From assembly GCA_964412195.1 (NCBI GenBank), contig CAYPNP010000035.1:1-37078 (forward strand): DNA of 37,078 bases. Direction: 5' to 3'. The notes under the pieces are model-generated. The model was not told the origin of the DNA and made no database searches. It saw only the letters and a program-made list of their open reading frames with translations. The DNA is from CAYPNP01 sp964412195. GTDB lineage: Bacteria; Acidobacteriota; JAAYUB01. A program made the position numbers and the translations under genes. Below, piece by piece: positions 31,309 through 37,078 of this stretch (its first letter is position 1; each line of letters begins with the position of its first letter).

Positions 31309-32902
31309 CGTTCGTCGGTCGATTCCCCGCGATCCGGTAATACAAGATCGCCCGGTAGTGACGGGGATCCGTCGCGCAATGAAGCGGCGCCAGCAGACCG
31401 TTTTCCTCCAACGCGGTGAGCCGCGTGCGGGGGAAGGCCCCCGGCCGGCCGGGTGGGAATTCCTTCTCCCGCGGGAGGTAGACCAGGATGCCTCCGGGAT
31501 GGTCCCGGAGCACCCGTCGCAGCTCCGGCAGGGGTGTTTTCAGGAATAACCTGCGGGGCGCCTCCAGGTACCAGCCGACCAACAGGGCGTCCCGCTCGTA
31601 ATCGGCCGCCACCGGGTCCTCCGGCGCGGTCCGCGCCTGAAGCTCTCCCACCCGGCCGCGCCAGTCGAAGTCCTGCTTGCCGTGGGTGAAGTGCCAGAGC
31701 AGCCCTGTGCCCATCCCCGCCGCCAGCAGGACCGCCAGGGTCCCGTCCAGCCAGCGGCCGGCGGGCCGTTCCAGCGGTCCCACCGCCAGCAGCAGGACCG
31801 CCGGGAACAGGAACATCAGGTAGCGGGGAACCTGGAGGGTGTTCATCCGAAGGGACAGGTCCGCCGCCAGGCTGAAGGCCAGCGGGGCGAGGATGAACGT
31901 CAGCAGGAAACCCGTCGCCCGGCGGTCCCGGCGCCACCCCGCCCGCGCCGAGGCGGCCAGGCGCACCGCCACCAGCAGCCCCACCAGCATCATGGGGGGG
32001 TAGTACCAGAGGTAGTCCGTGGGGAGGAAGCTGCCCACGACGTACTTCTTGGGCAGGATCTTCGCGGTGTCCAGCCAGCCCAGGAGAGTGGCCGGGGCGC
32101 TGCCGGTCTGGACCCAGATCCGCCGCGCCCCGCTGTGGAACATGACCAGCTTGCGGAAGAGGGGGAGGGCGCCCGGCAGGAACAGGGCGCCGGCCGCTCC
32201 CAGCCAGAGAAGGCCGGCCGGCCGCCGCCAGACGAGCAGGAAGGCCAGGGCCTCGGCCGCGAGGAAGAACACGGTGTGGTAGTGGGTGTAAAGCAGGGCG
32301 GCGTTCACCGCCACGAACAGGGCGCGGTGCCACCAGGCGCCGCCGCCGGGGCCGATCACCCAGAGGAGCCGCAGGGCCGCCACGGCCAGCAGCAGGACCA
32401 GCGCATAGGGACGGGCTTCGCGGGAGTACTCCACGGCGAAGGGGTGCACCGCGAGGATCAGCGTCCCAGCCAGCGCGTGGGCTGTCGGTAGCAGGCGGCG
32501 CGCCAGCCCGAAGAACAGCCCCACGGCCAGCAGGCCGGCGGCGGCGGAGAAGAGCCGCAGCCGGACCTCGGAGACGCCGAAGATGAGGCTCCAGGCGCGG
32601 ATCACGGCGAAGTACAGCGGGGGGGAATCCTCGTGGGCGAAAAGGTTGTCCAGGTATTCCCCCCAACCGGAGACGCGCGGGCGGGCGATCAGCTGTTCGT
32701 GGTCAACGGCGCGCCCGTCCGGCGGCAGCCACGGCGCGGCGTACAGGTTCTGGACGGTGACGATCTCGTCTTCCCAGAAGGCCGGCTGCGCCAGGTCCGC
32801 GAAGCGCAGCAGGGCCGCCGCCAGCAGGATGACGGCCAGCAGCCCGGCCTGCCGCCGGGTCAGCGGGGCGGGAGGGGTTGCGGCGGCGGGCGGGGACGGC
32901 AT
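31298..32902 (-). CDS. Membrane glycosyltransferase, GT39/ArnT-like (PMT family)
   Basis: 534 residues. The start is three bases after the stop of the GT2 gene, with CCGGAG upstream. About ten to eleven membrane segments are visible, beginning with residues ~17-36. The first periplasmic loop carries the acidic pair in AFWEDEIVTV (residues 42-51), where GT-C enzymes such as PMT and ArnT keep catalytic or metal-binding acids. EYSREARPYAL is the second conserved loop motif. The C-terminal ~130 residues are a soluble domain. These enzymes use polyprenyl-phosphate sugars to glycosylate proteins or lipids outside the membrane. Coupling with a polyprenyl-phosphate sugar synthase of the GT2 type next door fits this. 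The last codons (GAC CGG TGA) come from a repeat. Confidence 0.9.
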   Translation of the reverse strand: MPSPPAAATPPAPLTRRQAGLLAVILLAAALLRFADLAQPAFWEDEIVTVQNLYAAPWLPPDGRAVDHEQLIARPRVSGWGEYLDNLFAHEDSPPLYFAVIRAWSLIFGVSEVRLRLFSAAAGLLAVGLFFGLARRLLPTAHALAGTLILAVHPFAVEYSREARPYALVLLLAVAALRLLWVIGPGGGAWWHRALFVAVNAALLYTHYHTVFFLAAEALAFLLVWRRPAGLLWLGAAGALFLPGALPLFRKLVMFHSGARRIWVQTGSAPATLLGWLDTAKILPKKYVVGSFLPTDYLWYYPPMMLVGLLVAVRLAASARAGWRRDRRATGFLLTFILAPLAFSLAADLSLRMNTLQVPRYLMFLFPAVLLLAVGPLERPAGRWLDGTLAVLLAAGMGTGLLWHFTHGKQDFDWRGRVGELQARTAPEDPVAADYERDALLVGWYLEAPRRLFLKTPLPELRRVLRDHPGGILVYLPREKEFPPGRPGAFPRTRLTALEENGLLAPLHCATDPRHYRAILYYRIAGNRPTNGDR

Positions 32903-32905
32903 GAC

Positions 32906-33724
32906 TCACTCCGGGAGGGCGGCGGCGCGGGAGTCCGCGGCCGGCCGCCGGCGCCACGGCCGCAGCTCGCGCCAGAGCCGCAGCATGCCCGCGATCTGGC
33001 GGAGGCATATCAACCCGAGCTTCGACACGTAGAAGATGGTGGTGGTGCCGATCTTGCGGGCGTAGTGGGGCACGGGCACGCAGGCGATCCGGGCGCCCGC
33101 GAAGTGGGCCCGCAGCACGAACTCGGCGTTGAAGAAGGTCATGAACCGGACCTGCGGCGCCAGCCGGTCGACCAGCGCGCGACGGTACAGCCGGAAGCCG
33201 GTGTCCATGTCGGGGTAGGGCACGCGGAAGAGGAGCCGCAGCAGGACGTTGTAGCCGGCGGCCAGGAAGATCCGGTAGAAGGGGTCGCGGCGCGGCGTTT
33301 TGGTGCCGAGGATGACGTCGTGGGAGGCCCGGAGCGGCTCGAGCCGCCAGAAATCGATAGGCTCGAACTGGTAGTCGGAATCCACGACGAAGAGCCACTC
33401 CCGGGTGGCGCGGGCCATGGCGTCCTTGAGGGCCCGCTGGTAGCCCTTGCGCGTTTCGCCGAGGAACAGGCGCAGTGGCAGCTCGCCGGCCAGGCGGGTG
33501 AGGATCTCCTTGGTGTCGTCGGTGGAGCCGTCCTCGGCGACGATGACCTCCAGGTCGGGGATCCGATCCTGCAGCTCGGCGACGTAGTTACGCAGCGTCT
33601 GCTCGATGATGAACGACTCGTTGTAGACGGGAAAGACCACGGAAATTCCGCCCAGCGAAGGATCGGCGGGCCCGCGGCGGAGCCGCGCATCGGTCGGCAT
33701 GTTCCTTCGGTCCGCTATGTTCAT
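32906..33724 (-). CDS. GT2 glycosyltransferase, polyprenyl-phosphate sugar synthase-like
   Basis: 272 residues; GGGAG lies seven bases before the ATG at 33724. The GT-A fold is clear: ISVVFPVYNES (27-37), VIVAEDGSTDDT (60-71), KGYQRALKDAMARATREWLFVVDSDYQF with the DSD metal motif (115-117), and MDTGFRLYRR. The arrangement matches the DPM1/GtrB class that transfers a sugar from an NDP-sugar to undecaprenyl phosphate. No strong C-terminal TM pair is seen; hydrophobic patches near FYVSKLGLICLRQIAG suggest membrane association. It precedes the GT39-type transferase by three bases, so the two probably make and then use a lipid-linked sugar. Sugar identity is unknown. Confidence 0.9.
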   Translation of the reverse strand: MNIADRRNMPTDARLRRGPADPSLGGISVVFPVYNESFIIEQTLRNYVAELQDRIPDLEVIVAEDGSTDDTKEILTRLAGELPLRLFLGETRKGYQRALKDAMARATREWLFVVDSDYQFEPIDFWRLEPLRASHDVILGTKTPRRDPFYRIFLAAGYNVLLRLLFRVPYPDMDTGFRLYRRALVDRLAPQVRFMTFFNAEFVLRAHFAGARIACVPVPHYARKIGTTTIFYVSKLGLICLRQIAGMLRLWRELRPWRRRPAADSRAAALPE

Positions 33725-33793
33725 CGATGCTCCCGGGGATTCTACGAAAGATAACGCGATTCTTGCCGGGGAGTCAAGCGGGCATCCCTGAGG

Positions 33794-35002
33794 TCACGCG
33801 CGAAGGGCGGCGGCGAGGGCTCGGTCGAAGCCGGCACGGCGGGCGACGGCCACTCCGTCGAGCCCCAGCCAGCCGGCCAGCAGGCGCAGCTCGGCGGCCA
33901 GGGCGGCGGCGACCCGGTCGGGCTCCACGCCCGGCTCGAGGTGCGCCGCAACCACCCGCAGGCGGCGGGCCGGGCGGTCGCTCTTCAGGTCCACCCGGGC
34001 CACCAGCCGGTCGCCCAGCAGGAACGGCAGGACGTAGCAGCCCCACCGCCGCGTGGCGGGCGGGGTGAAGATCTCGAAGCGGTACTCGAAGCCGAAGAGC
34101 CGCTGCGTGCGCGGCCGGAACCAGATCAGCGGATCAAACGGGGAGAGCAGCGCGGCGGCGTCGATCCGGCGGGGGGCGCGGGCCGCCGGATCGAGATAGG
34201 CCGGCTCGCGCCAGCCCTCCACCCGGACCGTGCGCAGCGTCTCCGCCTCGACCAGCTCGTCCAAACGCGGGCGCGCCTCCCCGACCGGCATCCGGAAGTA
34301 GTCCGCCAGGTCGGCGGCGGTGCCGACGCCGTGGGCGCGGGCGGCCCGGCGCAGCAGCTCCCGCCGGGCCTCGGCGGGATCGACCACGCGTTTCAAATGC
34401 TCCGGCGGCACCACCCGCTCGGCCAAATCGTAGAGCCGGGAGAAATCCGGCCGCCGGCCGGCCACCGCCAGCGCGCCCTGCCCGAAGAGCGCCTCCAGCA
34501 TGGCCCGGGATACCGAGCCGTGCCAGGCGTGCTCCAGACGGCGGGGGCCTCCCTCGGGGTGGTCCAGTTCCTCGGCGCCGAGCGGCCCCCGTGCGCGCAC
34601 CTCGGCCAACACGCGGCCGGCGTACTCCGGGTGACGGGCGAGGACCGGCCCGAAGTTATAAGGGCGGGGTCGATGGACCTCCATGCGGTGGCGCAGCAGC
34701 GGCCAGGCGTCCACCGGCAGCAGCGAGGCTTCGTGGGCCCACTGCTCGGTGAACTCCCTCCGCCGGTAGGCCAGGTCGTCCAGCAGGGCGCGGTCGTAGG
34801 GGCCCAGGCGGGAGAAGAGCACCTGGTAGTGGGCCGGCCCGACCACGGTGACGAAGTCAAGCTGCAGCAGGCCCAGCCGCAGGATCACCCCGCGGACGTG
34901 GCGGGCGTCCGGGCGGCCGGCCGGACGCGGGCGGTCGAACCCCTGGGCCGCCAGGGCAAGGCGGCGGGCTTCGTCGAGGGAGATGGTCTTCGGGCGGATC
35001 AT
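33794..35002 (-). CDS. YcaQ-type DNA glycosylase (HTH_42 family)
   Basis: 402 residues from the ATG at 35002 (MIRPKTISLDEARRLALAAQGF, the usual family start); no strong ribosome binding site is seen. The family comprises winged-helix DNA glycosylases that unhook interstrand crosslinks or remove bulky alkylated bases. The catalytic QxD/QxQ motif is present as Gln47-Leu-Asp49 in LGLLQLDFV, the QxD form typical of YcaQ rather than the QxQ of AlkZ. Other family landmarks are VVGPAHYQVLFSRLG, EQWAHEASLLP, LLSPFDPLIWFRPRTQRLFGFEYRFEIFTP and WGCYVLPFLLGDRLVARVDLK. It is cytoplasmic and acts on DNA alone. It follows an exported glyoxalase-fold gene by 35 bp on the same strand, with no obvious functional link. 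Confidence 0.92.
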   Translation of the reverse strand: MIRPKTISLDEARRLALAAQGFDRPRPAGRPDARHVRGVILRLGLLQLDFVTVVGPAHYQVLFSRLGPYDRALLDDLAYRRREFTEQWAHEASLLPVDAWPLLRHRMEVHRPRPYNFGPVLARHPEYAGRVLAEVRARGPLGAEELDHPEGGPRRLEHAWHGSVSRAMLEALFGQGALAVAGRRPDFSRLYDLAERVVPPEHLKRVVDPAEARRELLRRAARAHGVGTAADLADYFRMPVGEARPRLDELVEAETLRTVRVEGWREPAYLDPAARAPRRIDAAALLSPFDPLIWFRPRTQRLFGFEYRFEIFTPPATRRWGCYVLPFLLGDRLVARVDLKSDRPARRLRVVAAHLEPGVEPDRVAAALAAELRLLAGWLGLDGVAVARRAGFDRALAAALRA

Positions 35003-35037
35003 CGCGCGATGACGGCCGGGCCGGCGTCGTGGCGGCG

Positions 35038-35595
35038 TCAGGGCTTCTGCAGCCGCTGGAACACCTGGATCAGGTTGCCATCGGGGTCCTGGATCACGCA
35101 GTAGCGGATGGGCAGCGCCGCGTCGTCGACAGGCTCCAGGACCACCGGCACATTGTGGAGCTTGAGCGCCTTGAAGGCCTTGTCGACGTCGTCGACCAGG
35201 ACGCCGAACTTGAACAGGCCGCGCAGCGAGACGGGATTGTTCGGTTCGGGCAGGGCCGCCGCCCGTGGGCGGGAGCCGATCAGCGAGACCAGCTCGATGG
35301 AGAAATCCCCGCGCTCGAGCACGGCCACGGAGGCTCCGGTGCGGGGGGAGAGCGGCCCCAGCACCGGCTTGAAACCGAACATCTCCATGTAAAAGCCGGT
35401 GGCACGGTCGACGCTGCTGACCGAAATCGCCACCGAATAAGGGCGGGCCTCGCCGAGGGGGACGAGCGGCAGAGGCGCGGCGGCCGGCGGCTGGGCCTGC
35501 ACGGCCGGCTCCTGAGGCGCGCCGGCGGGTCGGTCCTGGGCGGAAGCGGGCGCGAGGGCGGCGGCGAGGAGCGCCAGCAGCAGGAGTTTCTTCAT
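35038..35595 (-). CDS. Exported VOC (glyoxalase-fold) protein
   Basis: 185 residues; GGAGAAG five bases before the ATG. Residues 1-19 form a signal peptide (MKKLLLLALLAAALAPASA before QDR), followed by a Pro/Ala/Gln linker. Residues ~52-183 are a vicinal-oxygen-chelate domain with two beta-alpha-beta-beta-beta halves: YSVAISVSSVDRATGFYMEMFGFK and LRGLFKFGVLVDDVDKAFKALKLHNVP, ending CVIQDPDGNLIQVFQ. In this fold a Glu or His at the end of each half binds metal. Here the QDPDGNLIQVF end has Gln where glyoxalase I has Glu, so metal-dependent catalysis is doubtful. A secreted VOC protein may be a binding or resistance protein. The function is not known. Confidence 0.85.
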   Translation of the reverse strand: MKKLLLLALLAAALAPASAQDRPAGAPQEPAVQAQPPAAAPLPLVPLGEARPYSVAISVSSVDRATGFYMEMFGFKPVLGPLSPRTGASVAVLERGDFSIELVSLIGSRPRAAALPEPNNPVSLRGLFKFGVLVDDVDKAFKALKLHNVPVVLEPVDDAALPIRYCVIQDPDGNLIQVFQRLQKP

Positions 35596-35639
35596 GGTTC
35601 TTCTCCACGATCTGATTCGGGAACCCAGGTTGGGATTTT

Positions 35640-36000
35640 ACCTCCGAATCCCGCAATCCGCAGAAAAATTAAACCACGAACCACACGAACCACGCGAAAT
35701 GGTCGATCCGCAATCGGCAATCAACCACGAAATACACCAAACACACGAAAGGGTTTTCAATCTGCAATCAATCGAGTCCCGAGCCCTGAGTCCCGTTCCC
35801 CTAATCCGCAAACCGCAATCCGAAATCAATATGGAACTCAGGAAAAGGGATCCCAATCCGAAAAGATTCCGAGCCCCCAGCCTCCAGCCCCGAGCCCCGA
35901 ATTCCGATGTCCGAAGTCCGATTTCCGCGGGTTGCACTCCGCATTCCGCACTTGGAATAATCCGCAATCCGAAATCCGCAATTCGCAATCCGCAATTCTT
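35640..36000 (-). repeat. Mixed repeat array downstream of the gene at 36001-36555
   Basis: The whole 405-bp gap 35596-36000 beyond the VOC gene leader is repeat. Read on the minus strand from the stop at 36001: TTGCGGATT/TTGCGAATT units (35957-36000), then a ~123-bp unit 35833-35955 that recurs at 36853-36990, then GGACTCGGG words (35768-35800), TTCGTGTGTTTGGTG units and another TTCGTGTGG block (35672-35755). The first module starts five bases after the TAG stop. Confidence 0.8.
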
Positions 36001-36555
36001 CTAGCCCATCGCCGCCACCGTCCCGGCCGTCGCCGCGGTGTCCTGGTGCTGCAGCAGGATGAGGTACCAGCCGAAGGCGACCAGCAGCGGGAGGCGGGCA
36101 TCACCGGTCGCAGCGGGTGCGATCTCGACCGTCGCCTGAGTCCGGAAGATATCCTTCAGCTTCTGGTCCGGAACGCCCGAGCGGAAGGTCACCAGCGGCT
36201 GGCCGGCAACGTCGGTGAAGGCCCACTGGGTGGACCAGAAGTTGATCGAGCGCCAGTGGAATGTCGCTCCGTCGGCCAGGGCGAGCTGGCCGTCCCCCCA
36301 GAAGCGCGGCTGGTAGACCGCCAGGTCGTGGTCGGAGCCGGCCTCGCGCACGGTCACCCGCGGATTGAGGAAGCCCACCCGCTTGAACGTCCACGCCCCC
36401 GCCGCCATTTCGGCCGTAGCCAGCGTGCCCCAGGCGGACCGGAAGTCGAGGGTGCCGCATAGCGCCTCGCCGGCGCGCAGCTCGTAGTGCCGCACCGTCG
36501 CCTTGGGTTCCCGCCACTCCAGCTTCGCGCCGAAGATTTCCGTCAAGTTCTTCAT
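36001..36555 (-). CDS. Hypothetical protein, beta-rich
   Basis: 184 residues from the ATG at 36555, with AGGAGG nine bases upstream. The protein is rich in beta strands with regularly spaced aromatic residues (LEWREPKATVRHYELRAGE, AGAWTFKRVGFLNPRVTVRE, ATFHWRSINFWSTQWAFTD, PLVTFRS). This pattern is reminiscent of closed beta-barrel proteins of the Tubby/LURP-one (scramblase-like) type. The single hydrophobic stretch is near the C-terminus (LPLLVAFGWYLILL, residues ~154-167). That resembles the central helix or tail anchor of the fold, but I cannot confirm the family. No signal peptide is present. It is transcribed toward the repeat array at 35640-36000. Function unknown. Confidence 0.8.
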   Translation of the reverse strand: MKNLTEIFGAKLEWREPKATVRHYELRAGEALCGTLDFRSAWGTLATAEMAAGAWTFKRVGFLNPRVTVREAGSDHDLAVYQPRFWGDGQLALADGATFHWRSINFWSTQWAFTDVAGQPLVTFRSGVPDQKLKDIFRTQATVEIAPAATGDARLPLLVAFGWYLILLQHQDTAATAGTVAAMG

Positions 36556-36689
36556 GTCCTTCGCCTCCTGCCGGATATCCGGTCTTCGGGCCGGCCATGT
36601 TCCGGCGCTCCGGGATGTGTGTGGATTGTTCCGGCCGGGGCGGAATTATGTCACTCCGCCTGAACGCTGGATCCAATCCCACTGGGAAG

Positions 36690-36990
36690 CAACCACGAAA
36701 TGCACGAAACACACGAAAGGGCCGAGCCGGAACCCCAATCCGCAATCCGCAATCCGAGATCAAACCACAAACCACACGAACCACACGAAGGGGGGTTCAA
36801 TCCGCCATCCGCCATCCGCCTTCTGAAATCTGGAATCTGAATGCGGAACTCAGGAACTCAGGAATTGGTATCCCAATCCGGAAAGGTCTTCGAGACCCGA
36901 GTCCCGAACTCCGAGCCCCGAAATCCGATGTCCGAAATCCGATTTCCGCGGATTGCACTCCGCAGTCCGCACTCCGCATTCCGCACTTGG
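36690..36990 (-). repeat. Mixed repeat array after the hemolysin III-like gene
   Basis: The gap 36556-36992 holds, on the minus strand from the stop at 36993: a ~138-bp unit (36853-36990) homologous to 35833-35955 and beginning two bases after the stop; TTGAACCCC and TTCGTGTGG blocks (36783-36805); TTGCGGATT units (36740-36765); and another TTCGTGTGTTTCGTG block (36690-36720). The remainder (36556-36689) is the leader side of the 36001-36555 gene and shows nothing further. Confidence 0.8.
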
Positions 36991-36992
36991 CG

Positions 36993-37078
36993 TCAGGCGG
37001 CGTACCCGATCACCGCGAAGAAATGGCAGACCGTGCCGGCCAGGACGAAGAGGTGCCAGACGAAATGGCTGAACCGCC
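36993..37078 (-). CDS. C-terminal end of a hemolysin III/PAQR-family membrane protein (partial)
   Basis: The window ends inside this gene; only 27 C-terminal residues are present, ending at the TGA at 36993-36995. They read RFSHFVWHLFVLAGTV then CHFFAVIGYAA. HxxWHLFVLAG followed by HF is the terminal transmembrane signature of the hemolysin III (YqfA/TrhA) branch of the PAQR family, whose His residues bind zinc in the membrane core. The family is a seven-TM integral membrane protein of the inner membrane with a role in membrane lipid homeostasis in some bacteria. The stop is followed after two bases by a repeat unit. Identification rests on this short motif alone. Confidence 0.75.
   Translation of the reverse strand, partial: RFSHFVWHLFVLAGTVCHFFAVIGYAA

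Overview
The window is a 37 kb piece of a high-GC bacterial chromosome with a 100-N scaffold gap at 27941-28040, so it comes from a draft or metagenome assembly. Signal peptides, lipoproteins with clear lipoboxes, and an RND efflux adaptor with two permeases point to a diderm. GC-rich, single-copy housekeeping genes separated by many families of short degenerate tandem and inverted repeats resemble what I know of Acidobacteriota and related deep-branching phyla; that placement is an inference and is not fixed by a marker gene.

Layout. 1-950: a lower-GC edge with one small lipoprotein. 1298-2487 (minus): a predicted nucleoside 2-deoxyribosyltransferase-like protein followed by thymidine kinase, a salvage pair. 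2691-3215: a membrane-anchored 3D-domain cell-wall protein. 3456-11285: a three-gene RND efflux operon (adaptor, two different permeases, no outer-membrane channel in view). 11410-14701: a tightly overlapped operon of a 12-cysteine protein, HflX with a long JAMM-like N-terminal extension, and a GNAT-like protein. 14895-15512: an unknown gene with a likely leaderless transcript, bracketed by repeats. 15889-17133: an exported M24-fold protein that has lost most metal ligands. 17302-26435: galactokinase and three large exported glycosidase-like proteins (two are paralogues flanking the third), apparently a sugar-scavenging cluster. 27076-28943: a cysteine-free hypothetical protein and a coiled-coil lipoprotein on either side of the assembly gap. 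28972-37078 (mostly minus): B12-binding radical SAM protein, NTF2-like protein, a GT39-type/GT2 glycosyltransferase pair, a YcaQ-type DNA glycosylase, an exported glyoxalase-fold protein, an unknown protein, and the C-terminal end of a hemolysin III/PAQR membrane protein.

The most unusual feature is the repeat landscape. At least eight families of short repeats (core words GACCGGTGACC, CGTAATCG, GATCGGTCGGATC, CATTCACC, GAACATCGAACATTG, TTGCGGATT, TTCGTGTGG, GGGACTCGG) are assembled into ordered composites. These lie directly at gene 3' ends, with a fixed orientation relative to transcription, and in several genes they supply or abut the stop codon. Other families occur as inverted pairs that could form hairpins between genes, including a 331-bp element with ~86-bp near-perfect terminal inverted repeats. 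Some repeat units have been read into proteins, at a signal-peptide region, an internal loop and C-termini. Predicted promoters also look alike: extended -10 boxes (TGnTATAAT-like) with short leaders.
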